Assembly: GCA_034411995.1 (NCBI GenBank)
Contig: DAOUME010000010.1
Location: forward strand, 20,307 to 84,306
Length of the DNA: 64,000 nucleotides
Origin: JAUVXJ01 sp034411995
GTDB taxonomy: Bacteria; Chloroflexota; Anaerolineae; UBA7937; B3-Chlor
Direction: 5' to 3'
Shown: piece by piece, positions 32,351 through 40,784 of the stretch
Layout of the letters: the number at the start of each line of letters is the position of its first letter
How positions within the stretch are numbered: position 1 is the stretch's first letter
The notes under the pieces: model-generated
What the model saw: the letters and a program-made list of their open reading frames with translations, nothing else
Databases searched by the model: none
Told to the model about the DNA's origin: nothing
Translations under genes and position numbers: made by a program

Positions 32351-33337
32351 ATGAATCTAGTCGTGCGCAAGTATCGAGACGGGGACCTGGAAGCCATCGT
32401 CGAGCTCATCAACGAGGCCGACGCCGTGGATCACCTGGACGAAGGCACCGACGTCTCAGCGCTCCGCGAGGTTCTACATCGCCCCGAGTTCGACCCCTAC
32501 AACGATGCCTTTGTGGTGCTCGATGAGGACCAGCGCGTAGTGGGCCACGCTCGCCTGGACCTGAAGAACGCTCCCCGCCAGGCCAGATTCTACGTCCACA
32601 CCGTAGTGCGCCCTGAGTGGCGTGACCAAGCCATCGAGGAACTGTTGCTAAAGCCGCTCTGGAGCTCTGCCCAGGAGCGTCGCCGCACCCTGGGCAGCAA
32701 GCCGGCCCAGTTTCGCACCTACTGCGTGGCCTATCAGGAGAAAAGGGCCTCTCTCTTTGAGAGCCTGGGCTTCCGCCCCGTGCGCTACGACCTGCACATG
32801 GTCTGTCAACCGCTCGACAAGCTGCGCGAGCCGACGCTTCCTGGCGATATGCTAATCCGCCCTTATGTCAGGGGCCAGGACGACGAGGCGGCCCTGGCAA
32901 TCATAAACGCGGCCTTTGCCGACGTCATGGACTTTGCGGCCGCTACCCTAGAGGATCTCAGGCACTGGTTGGAGGCACCCTCTTTTCGAGACTATCTAAG
33001 CTACGTGGCTCTTGATGGGGAAGAGTTGGCTGGCCTCTGTCTGTGCACAGCGAGCGAGGCACGAGCAGACCTCCTAGGACGTAGAGAGGGAACGGTGGAC
33101 ACTCTGTGCGTTCGCCGCGAGTATCAGCGACGCGGCTTGGGGTCGGCCTTGCTCCTGGCAAGCCTACGAGCCTTCAGCCAGGCTGGCCTGGAGTCGGCCA
33201 AGCTGGACACCGCCACAGAGAACCCCACGGACGCCATACACCTGTACGAGCAGGCCGGCTTCCGCGAAGCATGGCGGTGGGTCACTTACGGCAAGGAGAT
33301 GGGGTCAGAAGCGGCTTTGGCTCGACATGCGCGGTAG
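32351..33337 (+). CDS. Tandem-GNAT acetyltransferase, paralog of the previous gene
   Basis: The 328-residue protein shares its layout with its neighbour: MNLVVRKYRDGDLEAIVELI at the start and VRREYQRRGLGSALL as acetyl-CoA motif A of the second domain. Both end in AGFREAWRWVTYGKE or a close variant. The first GNAT half again lacks a clear Q/RxxGxG/A loop (VRPEWRDQAIEELLL). The two genes arose by tandem duplication and the substrates are unknown. They are 72 bases apart on the same strand. Confidence 0.88.
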   Translation: MNLVVRKYRDGDLEAIVELINEADAVDHLDEGTDVSALREVLHRPEFDPYNDAFVVLDEDQRVVGHARLDLKNAPRQARFYVHTVVRPEWRDQAIEELLLKPLWSSAQERRRTLGSKPAQFRTYCVAYQEKRASLFESLGFRPVRYDLHMVCQPLDKLREPTLPGDMLIRPYVRGQDDEAALAIINAAFADVMDFAAATLEDLRHWLEAPSFRDYLSYVALDGEELAGLCLCTASEARADLLGRREGTVDTLCVRREYQRRGLGSALLLASLRAFSQAGLESAKLDTATENPTDAIHLYEQAGFREAWRWVTYGKEMGSEAALARHAR

Positions 33338-33420
33338 CGAGTAATCTGGCGGTTCTGAGCCAGAGACGTCTCGCCCACGTCGGCAGTCCAGACCACCTCG
33401 ATCGGGAACCCTGCGTGAGA

Positions 33421-33459
33421 AGAAAAAGGCGGCCCTCGCCGACAGACGAAAGCCGCCTT
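33421..33459 (-). terminator. Rho-independent terminator (minus strand)
   Basis: AAGGCGGC and GCCGCCTT form an 8-bp stem. On the minus strand the stem runs into TTTTTCT, about 75 bases past the stop at 33533. A second perfect hairpin (CCGAGCC/GGCTCGG, 33477-33503) lies between. It could also serve the convergent GNAT genes. Confidence 0.7.
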
Positions 33460-33532
33460 GTTCCTTGACAGAGACTCCGAGCCCGGCGTTACCTCAGGCT
33501 CGGTCACCTAGTGCCTCGACCAGGCCCTCCCA

Positions 33533-34210
33533 CTAGGGCTGACCGACCAGCTCGACGGCGTCGATCTCGTTCCAGTCGCCGCCGTCCCTCTGGTCCAGAT
33601 CGACACGCACGGTGTTAACACGAACGGTGACCCCGCTGACCGGCACAGTCAGCACGCGAGGGCACTGCTCCACCGCCCCGGGCGTTCCTTGCCAGACTGT
33701 CTGATAGCGACCCATCTCATCCCTCACTTCGATCCGCGAGACGAAGCCCGGCGAGTTTGTCTCCCTCACGCTGATCTCGGTGGGCACCACCGCCGTGGCG
33801 AAGGTGACCTCCAGCCAGTCCACCCCATCAGCACTCTCCGACGCCCACGCCGTCTGGATGTCGCCGCACTCCATGGTGTCCGGTGCTCCTGTGGCCTGTT
33901 GTGCGCCCCAATCCGGACTGGAGTACTCGGAACTGGCGGTGGCCGCTACCGCCCACTGCCGCAGCGTGCCGGCGGCCGGAGGCTGGGCCGGCGTGCCAGC
34001 AGGTTCGACTACCACAGCGGTGTCCGTAGGTACTGGTGCGGGCGCAGCGGGCGTGTCCGTGGGGACGACGGGCGGCGTCGTAGGGGTCGCCTCCTCAGGT
34101 GCTGACGGCGAGGACGCAGTCAACCCCGGCAGGGTACAGGCCGATGCAACAAGCATCAGCACCACAGCGGCGAACAGCAGGGTGTAGCATTTCTTTCTGA
34201 TCCTAGTCAT
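33533..34210 (-). CDS. Lipoprotein with a discoidin-like beta-sandwich domain
   Basis: The 225-residue protein has a lipoprotein signal (LLFAAVVLMLVASAC, lipobox ASAC), a Thr/Pro/Ala-rich linker (residues about 25-85) and a domain with QWAVAATASSEYSSPDWGAQ, QATGAPDTMECGDIQTAWAS, a middle WLEVTF strand and a closing VRVDLDQRDGGDWNEIDAVE. This pattern matches F5/8-type C (discoidin-like) domains, which bind carbohydrates or lipids. The start at 34210 has AGGTGAG upstream. It faces the GNAT genes tail to tail. Confidence 0.87.
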   Translation of the reverse strand: MTRIRKKCYTLLFAAVVLMLVASACTLPGLTASSPSAPEEATPTTPPVVPTDTPAAPAPVPTDTAVVVEPAGTPAQPPAAGTLRQWAVAATASSEYSSPDWGAQQATGAPDTMECGDIQTAWASESADGVDWLEVTFATAVVPTEISVRETNSPGFVSRIEVRDEMGRYQTVWQGTPGAVEQCPRVLTVPVSGVTVRVNTVRVDLDQRDGGDWNEIDAVELVGQP

Positions 34211-34339
34211 TTCTCTCACCTGTCTTCTCTCTATCAACCTAGTGCTGCACAATCACAGCGCCAAAGGTACTTCGGAGATCGATCGGCGTGCAGCAGCGCG
34301 CTCGGGGAACGACATCGTCCTCTGTCCAGCGGCGTGAGG

Positions 34340-35314
34340 TCACGCGGCGAGTGTGAGGATCTTCTCCACCATTTGAGGGTAAGGGTAGCCACCAGCCAAG
34401 GCGGCCCTGGGAAACCCGGCATCGGGGGAGATGTCCGGGTTGGGATTGACTTCCAGGACGTATGGCTGTCGGCCTCGTAGCCGCATGTCCACCCGGCCGT
34501 AGCCCCGGCATCCCGTTGCTTCGTAGGCAGCAACGGAGACCCCACGGATCCTGTTGGCCAGGCCATCGTCCACACTGGCCGGACACCTCACAGGAGTGAG
34601 GTAGTACTCATCGCGCTCCGGGTCCCACTTGGCGGCATAGGAGCAGATCCTCCGTAGCGGTTCGTGTATGCCAGAGTAGTCGATTTCCGCCAGGGGCAGA
34701 CACTCCGGATGGCCATTGCCCCACAAGGCGATGTTGAACTCTCTGCCAATCACGAACTCCTCCACCAGCGCGGGCTCGCGATAAGCACTCACTATGTACT
34801 TCACCCTGGACCTCAGCTCGTCCAGGGTACTCACTACCGCTCCGTCGTCGATGCCCAGACTGGCGTCCTCGGCCACGGGCTTGACGATGGCCGGCAAGGG
34901 GACCGAGATAGCGGCATCGGGGTTCTCGGTCACCTGAAACTGTGGTGTGGGAACGCCCGCCGACTCCAGCAGTGTCTTCGTCCGCGCCTTGTCCAGGCAC
35001 AAGGCCATGCTCTCCGGCGGGCATCCCGTATGCCGGTACCCCAGCCTCCGGAGGATAGCCACAGCCTCCGCTTCCAGGTCCGCGCGGTTGCCCAGACCTT
35101 CCAGGAGATTGAAGACCACCCAGTCCCTCGGGTCGTAGCCAGCCAACACCTCCGAGGGCTCGTAAGGCACCGGCAGGCAGACGACCTCGTGACTCGGCCT
35201 CAACGCCTCTTCCACTGCCCGGGCGGCGATCGCCACCCCCTGGGCCGAGACCAGATCCCGTGCTTCGCCTTTGTCCACTGACTGGACATCGTTGTAGAGA
35301 ATCAAGACCCTCAT
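34340..35314 (-). CDS. ATP-grasp ligase (D-Ala-D-Ala ligase-like), second of a pair
   Basis: The 324-residue protein has an ATP-grasp fold: N-terminal strand RVLILYND, VFNLLEGLGNRADLEAEAVA with the substrate-side loop, CLDKARTKTLLESAGVPTPQ, PAIVKPVAEDASLGID (ATP-binding Lys), ALVEEFVIGREFNIALWGNG and the metal-binding end GRVDMRLRGRQPYVLEVNPN. This is the D-Ala-D-Ala ligase lineage, which forms amide bonds between an amino acid and an acceptor via acyl phosphate. The substrate is not predictable. An in-frame ATG at 35344 is also possible and lies five bases beyond the previous stop; 35314 fits the family start better. It is the last gene of the aminomutase cassette. Confidence 0.88.
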   Translation of the reverse strand: MRVLILYNDVQSVDKGEARDLVSAQGVAIAARAVEEALRPSHEVVCLPVPYEPSEVLAGYDPRDWVVFNLLEGLGNRADLEAEAVAILRRLGYRHTGCPPESMALCLDKARTKTLLESAGVPTPQFQVTENPDAAISVPLPAIVKPVAEDASLGIDDGAVVSTLDELRSRVKYIVSAYREPALVEEFVIGREFNIALWGNGHPECLPLAEIDYSGIHEPLRRICSYAAKWDPERDEYYLTPVRCPASVDDGLANRIRGVSVAAYEATGCRGYGRVDMRLRGRQPYVLEVNPNPDISPDAGFPRAALAGGYPYPQMVEKILTLAA

Positions 35315-35348
35315 GGACGTTTCTTCGGCACCCGCACTCCTCATCAGG

Positions 35349-36398
35349 CTAGGGCACGGCGGCTAGCACTGGCTCCCGCACACCCGTCTCCACCAACTCC
35401 GGGTATCTCTCCAGGGCTGCGCCCAGGATCGCCTTGATGAGCTCGGCGTGGCTCATGCCCTCAGCCTCGGCCTCGAAGACCAGGTCGCTGACACCCGGTG
35501 ATAGCCCTGGAAGCGGGTTCACCTCCAGGATGTAGGGCCTCTCCGCATCGTGGGCATCCAGTTTGAAGTCAATGCGAGCCATGTCCAGACAGCCGAGGGC
35601 CCGGTAGGCAGCCACGGCTAGCCTTCCCAGCTCCTTCACGTGACTCTCGGTCAAGACCGCCGGACAGAGGTAGAGGGGCAGATCAGATAGTTCGGACTTG
35701 ATGCGTCCCGTGTAGATGCCCCGCTCCTCCGGAGGGCAGCGGCTCAAGTCGACCTCCAGCGGAGGAAGCACCTGGAGCCGCTCGTTGCCCAGGACGCCCA
35801 CGGTGATCTCGCGCCCCTCGACGAACTCCTCGACCAGGGCCGGCTGATGGTAGGTCCCGATGAGCCAGCGCAACTGGCAGCGTAGCTCGCCCTCGTCGCG
35901 GACCACCGAGTTGCCGTTGATCCCCACGCCGGTTCCCTCTCCCACAGGCTTGACAAACAGCGGGTAGCCGAGACCTGCCTCGACAGGCTCATCAGGAGTA
36001 TCGAACACCTGGAACGCAGGCGTCGCCAAGCCATGAAAGGCGAGTACCCGCTTGGCCATGGGCTTGTCCAGCGTCAGCGCCAGGCACAGAACCTTGGACC
36101 CTGTGTAGGGAATGCCCAGCATCTCCAGGATGGCGGGCACGTGCGACTCGCGAGAATCGCCTCTGTGGCCCTCGCAGATGTTGAAGGCTATGTCGAAGTG
36201 GCCCTTCAACAATCTACCATACAGTGACTCATCTCCCTCAAGGAAGTTGACCTTGTGCCCGGCCTGCCGGAGGGCGTCAGCGATGGCTTCTATGGTGCGC
36301 TCTGAGTCCAGTTCAGCCCACCTGTCCCGTGGCTCTTCACGCCCGTGCGGAGCATTGATCTTCAGATTGGCCAGGAGCGCGATTCGAAGGCCGCTCAT
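35349..36398 (-). CDS. ATP-grasp ligase (D-Ala-D-Ala ligase-like), first of a pair
   Basis: The 349-residue ligase-like protein shows RIALLANLK, DIAFNICEGHRGDSRESHVP, LGIPYTGSKVLCLALTLDKP, PLFVKPVGEGTGVGI (ATP-binding Lys), PALVEEFVEGREITVGVLGN and ARIDFKLDAHDAERPYILEV with NPLPGLSP. The serine/glycine loop and GTGVGI fit the D-Ala-D-Ala ligase class. The ATG at 36398 follows GAGGAGGAAG and overlaps the aminomutase stop by four bases (ATGA), so translation is coupled. It is diverged from the second ligase, so the two probably join different partners or act in succession. Confidence 0.88.
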   Translation of the reverse strand: MSGLRIALLANLKINAPHGREEPRDRWAELDSERTIEAIADALRQAGHKVNFLEGDESLYGRLLKGHFDIAFNICEGHRGDSRESHVPAILEMLGIPYTGSKVLCLALTLDKPMAKRVLAFHGLATPAFQVFDTPDEPVEAGLGYPLFVKPVGEGTGVGINGNSVVRDEGELRCQLRWLIGTYHQPALVEEFVEGREITVGVLGNERLQVLPPLEVDLSRCPPEERGIYTGRIKSELSDLPLYLCPAVLTESHVKELGRLAVAAYRALGCLDMARIDFKLDAHDAERPYILEVNPLPGLSPGVSDLVFEAEAEGMSHAELIKAILGAALERYPELVETGVREPVLAAVP

Positions 36399-37819
36399 TT
36401 CTTCCTCCTCGCCTGCTCGGCAGCCACGGCAAGCCTCTGCTCCGCCAGAAGGGGCCACACTTGAGCTCCAGGCTCAGGGGCCAGAACGGGAGCCTCCACA
36501 GGTGTCAGCCTGGCCGCCACCCCGACCTTTGGCTTCCCCAGCCGATCGGCGCAGAACCTGCACTGCGCGGGATCGTGCGCCTCGTAGCGGCGAGGCTCGG
36601 GATACGAGAACATCTGGCCTTCGTAGTTCCTGACCACCACTCGAGAGTCCGATTGCGACATCAGGTACTGCGGCATGACGGGGACCTTTCCCCCGCCACC
36701 CGGCGCATCGATCACAAAAGTTGGGATGGCAAAGCCGCTGGTATGCCCTCTCAGGTGTTCAATGATCTCGATGCCCTTCGCCACCGGCGTCCTGAAGTGC
36801 CCGATACCCTCGGACAGGTCGCACTGGTACAGGTAGTAGGGCCTGACCCTGATCTTGACCAATTCCTGTACCAGTTGCCTGATGACGTTTGGACAGTCGT
36901 TGATGCCAGCGAGGAGCACAGTCTGACTGCCCAGCGGTATCCCTGCATCGGCTAGCATCGCACACGCCCTGGCCATCTCCGGGGTGATCTCCTGGGGATG
37001 GTTGACGTGGATGTTGATCCACAGGGGATGGTACCGCCGCAGCATCTCCACCAGGCCGGACGTGATACGCTGGGGCAAGTAGACAGGCAACCGAGTGCCG
37101 ATACGAATGACCTCCAGGTGCGGGATGCTCCGCAGCTCACGCAACAGGTGCTCGAGCACCGGCTGCGCGACGAACAATCCGTCCCCTCCGGAGATCAGCG
37201 CATCTCGAACCTCCTTATGCTCCCGAACGTACTCGATCATCCCGTCGATCTTCTGCAAACTGACCGACTCCCGGCCGCGGCTCACCAGTCGCCGCCGAGT
37301 ACAGAACCGACAGTAGGCGGGACACTGATCGGTCACCACCATCAACACTCGATCTGGATAGCGATGCACGAGGCCCGGCACGGGCGAGTCCTCCTCCTCA
37401 CCCAGCGGGTCCTCCCTATCCACCTCATCGACATGCAGCTCGCTGACGGTGGGCACGACCTGTCTCCGGATGGGGCACCCAGGATCGTGGGGATCCATCA
37501 GAGACACGAAATAAGGGGTGATAGCCATCCGGAAAGCTTCCCTGGCTCCAACCACCCCCTGTTCTTCCTCAGCCGTCAGATTTATGACCTGCTTCAGGTC
37601 ATCCAGTTTGGTGATACGATTCCGTACCTGCCAGTGCCAGTCGTTCCACTCCTCCTCACTCACCCCGGCCCAGATCTGGGGCCGAGGGTTGACGTGTGGA
37701 GGCCTGGTACCCGGAGGATCCTCCAGGTCCTCGTAGCTCATATCCTCCATGATCCCCCCTTTATCCTTATCCTCTGCGCGTACAGGTCGGGTGTAGAAGC
37801 CCGTCTTCTCAGTTTCCAC
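36395..37819 (-). CDS. kamA: Lysine 2,3-aminomutase-family radical SAM enzyme
   Basis: The 474-residue protein has the radical SAM cluster motif CPAYCRFC (C166, C170, C173), the PLP-binding APGGGGK (K377) and two Asp residues that in lysine 2,3-aminomutase hold the substrate epsilon-amine (D307 in GINDC and D370 in VIDAPGG). In the related glutamate enzyme those positions are reported to differ, so lysine (giving beta-lysine) is the preferred prediction. C419 and C422 near the end match the zinc-binding site of the family. The GTG at 37819 has AGGAG at good spacing and overlaps the acetyltransferase gene; an internal ATG at 37750 (GGGGGG upstream) is an alternative. It is co-transcribed with an acetyltransferase and two ATP-grasp genes. 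Confidence 0.93.
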   Translation of the reverse strand: METEKTGFYTRPVRAEDKDKGGIMEDMSYEDLEDPPGTRPPHVNPRPQIWAGVSEEEWNDWHWQVRNRITKLDDLKQVINLTAEEEQGVVGAREAFRMAITPYFVSLMDPHDPGCPIRRQVVPTVSELHVDEVDREDPLGEEEDSPVPGLVHRYPDRVLMVVTDQCPAYCRFCTRRRLVSRGRESVSLQKIDGMIEYVREHKEVRDALISGGDGLFVAQPVLEHLLRELRSIPHLEVIRIGTRLPVYLPQRITSGLVEMLRRYHPLWINIHVNHPQEITPEMARACAMLADAGIPLGSQTVLLAGINDCPNVIRQLVQELVKIRVRPYYLYQCDLSEGIGHFRTPVAKGIEIIEHLRGHTSGFAIPTFVIDAPGGGGKVPVMPQYLMSQSDSRVVVRNYEGQMFSYPEPRRYEAHDPAQCRFCADRLGKPKVGVAARLTPVEAPVLAPEPGAQVWPLLAEQRLAVAAEQARRKK

Positions 37820-38357
37820 GACGCGGCTCCTGCCCCAACTGCTTGACGTAAATGAGTCGGGAGTCTCCGAGACTGTAGAAGTCCTTCACCTCACCTGTCT
37901 TGTGGAAACCGTGATTCCTGTAGAATCGACGGGCGGGCAGGTACCGCCGCGTCGACGACGTATCCACGACCAGCATACGCCCTCTTGCCAACCGCACCGC
38001 CTGCTCCACTTGAGCCAACAGACCGCTGCCTATAGACCGCCCTCGATAGCTCGGGTGCACGAAGATCCAGTAGAGATCGTACGTGCCCTCGGTCATCGGG
38101 GTGGGCCCGTAGCAGACAAAGCCTACGATGTGACCACCCACCTCGATGATCAGAGAGTGATAGTCTCTGCGCTCAGGGTTGCTGAGCTCGAAGTCCACCA
38201 GCTCCTTGACGACCGCTACCTCCTCGCTGGTGAACACGCCTGTTCTCCGAGCCAGGGCCAGAATGCCGTCTACGTCTTCGCGCCGAACCTTTCTGATAGG
38301 CAAAGTCTCGCCGGCCCTGCCCAGGTCCCCTGGCTCCCGCCCCGGCTCTTCTGCCAC
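37809..38357 (-). CDS. GNAT acetyltransferase of the aminomutase cassette
   Basis: The 182-residue protein is one GNAT domain: IRKVRREDVDGILALARRTG at the start, YDLYWIFVHPSYRGRSIGSG as acetyl-CoA motif A and YRNHGFHKTGEVKDFYSLGD near the end. In archaea an acetyltransferase next to the aminomutase makes N-epsilon-acetyl-beta-lysine, an osmolyte; a similar role here is inference and this protein is shorter than those enzymes. The GTG at 38357 is chosen because GGGGAG precedes it; the longer frame from 38486 starts with a Ser/Arg-rich stretch. Its stop overlaps the start region of the aminomutase gene by 11 bases. Confidence 0.82.
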   Translation of the reverse strand: MAEEPGREPGDLGRAGETLPIRKVRREDVDGILALARRTGVFTSEEVAVVKELVDFELSNPERRDYHSLIIEVGGHIVGFVCYGPTPMTEGTYDLYWIFVHPSYRGRSIGSGLLAQVEQAVRLARGRMLVVDTSSTRRYLPARRFYRNHGFHKTGEVKDFYSLGDSRLIYVKQLGQEPRRGN

Positions 38358-38725
38358 CCGGGACTCCCCGGTCAGCCCAGATGTCCATGTAGTTGAGGGC
38401 ACGCTAGCCCGTGATCGGACAGCCTGCCCTCGCCCTGATCTGACAGGTTTCGCTGAACGCGACCCTGTCTGCGTCTTGTCTGCCAACTGTGTCAGGTATC
38501 CTTGGCCTTCATCATTCCTATGAGAGAGCTGACCTGACCGCAGGTCGCGTCGCCTGCCTCAGCTTGGACGGGCGAATCTCACCCGTGGTGGCAGTGGTAA
38601 CTACCTCTCGCGCATAAGTATACTGTCGGCAGGCATCATCCGGGTTACAAAGAGGCAGCAAACTGGTGCAAGAAGGGCCTCTGAGGCATCAATCTGGTAA
38701 CAGGGCGTCGGTCGAAGAGGGGGAG
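38358..38725. other. Intergenic region upstream of the aminomutase cassette
   Basis: It should contain the cassette promoter. A TATACT box occurs near 38617 on the minus strand but without a good -35. No other gene or RNA is visible. Confidence 0.3.
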
Positions 38726-39427
38726 CTACGCGGGCTCCTCAGTCCCGGTGGAGGAGAAAGAGTAACCAATACCTGACGCGGTCTTCAGATACCGCGGGTT
38801 GGCTGGGTCCGGCTCGACTTTGTGGCGCACACGGCTGACCAGGTTCTTCACCAGGGTGGCCTCTCCTTTGCCGCCATAACCCCAGACTCGTTCCACCAGG
38901 GTCTCCGTGGGAATCACCCGGTCGGGGTTCTTCATCAACAGGAACAGCAGTCGGAACTCCATGTTGGTCAACTGCACTGTGGAGCCGTCCGGCGTGACGA
39001 TCAGGTGCTGTTCCGGATCCAGGGTCAGCCCCTGAACCGTCACCGAGCCCAGCGCTGACAGCGGCACGGGCTGGGCGCGCCGGAGAAGGGTCCTGGCGCG
39101 TGCCGCCAACATCTGCGGGCTGTGCGGTTTGACCAGGTAGTCGTCGACCCCCAGCTCCAGGGCCTTCAGTATCTGTTCCTCGTCCTCGTCCGGAGACAGC
39201 AGCAGGATCAGAGCATCAGAATCCGACCGCACCTTGCCTGCCAATGTCAGCAGGTCGGTTTTCCTGGACGTGGCGTCCAGCACGATGAGATCCGGGTGAT
39301 CCTCAGCGCACATGGCGAGGAACTTCTCTTCGTTGGTGGTGATGATGGGCTGCAGACCAGCTTGTCGCAGCACAAAAGCGTCGAACTCCAACTGATCTCG
39401 GTCATCGCCAAAGAGGATGGTTCTCAT
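38726..39427 (-). CDS. OmpR-family response regulator
   Basis: The 233-residue protein has an N-terminal receiver domain: acidic pair in ILFGDDRDQ, phospho-acceptor Asp in DLIVLDAT (near residue 51), LLLSPDEDEEQ at the Ser/Thr position and the conserved Lys in LVKPHSP. A winged-helix DNA-binding domain follows (VQLTNMEFRLLFLLMKNPDR, RVWGYGGKGEATLVKNLVSR, YLKTASGIGYSF). No histidine kinase is next to it, so it is an orphan. It has its own promoter at 39482-39509. GGAG lies upstream of the ATG. Confidence 0.93.
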   Translation of the reverse strand: MRTILFGDDRDQLEFDAFVLRQAGLQPIITTNEEKFLAMCAEDHPDLIVLDATSRKTDLLTLAGKVRSDSDALILLLSPDEDEEQILKALELGVDDYLVKPHSPQMLAARARTLLRRAQPVPLSALGSVTVQGLTLDPEQHLIVTPDGSTVQLTNMEFRLLFLLMKNPDRVIPTETLVERVWGYGGKGEATLVKNLVSRVRHKVEPDPANPRYLKTASGIGYSFSSTGTEEPA

Positions 39428-39481
39428 CGTCCAGCCGCTCCATGGTCTCCAGAGAGGAAAGCCCCCCTGTACAGCACCATA

Positions 39482-39509
39482 ATAGTACGACGTTATGTGC
39501 CGAAGTCAA
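39482..39509 (-). promoter_or_regulatory. Promoter of the response regulator gene
   Basis: Minus strand TTGACT (39504-39509), 16-base spacer and TACTAT (39482-39487), about 55 bases before the ATG. Confidence 0.65.
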
Positions 39510-39554
39510 GCGGGGGTGCAGTGACCGCAGCCCAGGAGACTCCTCGTCGGGGGT

Positions 39555-40628
39555 CTAGTCGGCCCTTTGCTTCCGCTGACGCCGCAAACGGGCATGGATG
39601 CTGCGCCAGAGCCCGGGTCGGAGGCTCGTACTCGCGCGTCGCCGCCTGAGGCGAGCATACAACTCTCGCATCTGAGCGGTGGACAGACGTTTCCTGCTCT
39701 CGAAGTAGGCCACCGCCACCTGACCCATAGCCCACGTACCAGCCGCAGCGATGGACCCGGAGATGATCCAACCCGGGCCTGGCAGGAATTTCAGCGCCTC
39801 CTGGGTCGCATACCGCAAGAGAACGCCTCCGCCGATAGTCGTAAGCAGCTCCCTGGCTCGCCCCAGCCCCATACTCTCACCGTAGATGGTGGCGATGCGC
39901 AGCGTCAGGCGCACCTGGCTGGCCAGCAACAAAGGAATGTCCAGGAAGGGGATAGGCTCCATGCCAATAAGGAGGTTGAGCACGCTGGCGTTGCGGATGA
40001 CGCTGCGGGCCATCCGCCGGCGATAGAAGGGCAGTTCCCTCCCCAGGGCCACCGCCAGCGCCGGGTGCATCTCGATGATCCGGGGCAGCAGCAGGCTGGC
40101 CACGTTGGTGCCCCTCTTGCCCGAGATGGGGACTACAGACACACCCAGCTTGTTCCGGCAATCCTTGATCACCAGCTCGAGATCCTGGGCTATCAGGTCG
40201 ATCTTGTTCAGCGCCACGACCATGGGGAGCCTTTCAGCCCTGAGTCGCTGGTATAGAGCGTAGTCCTCCTTGCGGAGCCCGGCCGCTCCGTCGAAGAGCA
40301 GTACCGCCAGGTCCGCCTCGCGCATCGCCTCCAGGGCCATGTTGCCGCGCTCCATACCGCCTACTTCACCAAAGCCAGGTGTGTCCATGATGGTGAAGGG
40401 ACCGAGGCGCTGGGTAATCACCTCCCTGGTCGTCCCCGGCACCGCCGTTACCGGCGATACGCACTGGCCCAGAAGGAGGTTGACCAGCGTGGACTTGCCA
40501 GAGTTCACAGGCCCCACGATGGCCAGCCTGGAGAGCGCTTCTTCCTCGATGTCCAGAGAAAGGCTCTCCCTATCGAAGGCCTTCAGCAGACCCCGCAACT
40601 CACCCAAGGCCACTGGAATCTTGCGCAT
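39555..40628 (-). CDS. Era-like GTPase with C-terminal helical membrane-associated domain
   Basis: The 357-residue protein has the G motifs of Era/TrmE-type GTPases: G1 GPVNSGKST, a Thr in VPGTTREV (G2), DTPGFG (G3) and NKIDL (G4). After residue ~200 comes a helical region with FLDIPLLLASQVRLTLRIAT and GWIISGSIAAAGTWAMGQVA, similar to the DUF697 region found with YcjX-like or membrane-linked GTPases. The basic tail (RRRRAS...RRQRKQRAD) may contact RNA or phospholipid. Start M5 (40628) has GAGG upstream, whereas the M1 codon at 40640 has none. Confidence 0.88.
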   Translation of the reverse strand: MRKIPVALGELRGLLKAFDRESLSLDIEEEALSRLAIVGPVNSGKSTLVNLLLGQCVSPVTAVPGTTREVITQRLGPFTIMDTPGFGEVGGMERGNMALEAMREADLAVLLFDGAAGLRKEDYALYQRLRAERLPMVVALNKIDLIAQDLELVIKDCRNKLGVSVVPISGKRGTNVASLLLPRIIEMHPALAVALGRELPFYRRRMARSVIRNASVLNLLIGMEPIPFLDIPLLLASQVRLTLRIATIYGESMGLGRARELLTTIGGGVLLRYATQEALKFLPGPGWIISGSIAAAGTWAMGQVAVAYFESRKRLSTAQMRELYARLRRRRASTSLRPGLWRSIHARLRRQRKQRAD

Positions 40629-40784
40629 AGATGTCCTCATGCCAGCAACTCAAATCATAGCCCAGGCCTGCCCGGACGACCAGCACCCGCACCCCCCACC
40701 AGGTGCACCGGCAGCACAGTTCGTGTATAATGGGGCCACTCTCCGCCTCGGAGCGCCGCACACCACTCGTCGGAGGCAAATGGC

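Noticed and set aside
40700..40735. Promoter for the solute-binding lipoprotein
   Set aside because: A TATAAT is present at 40726-40731, but no acceptable -35 box or extended -10 was found, so it was not listed.
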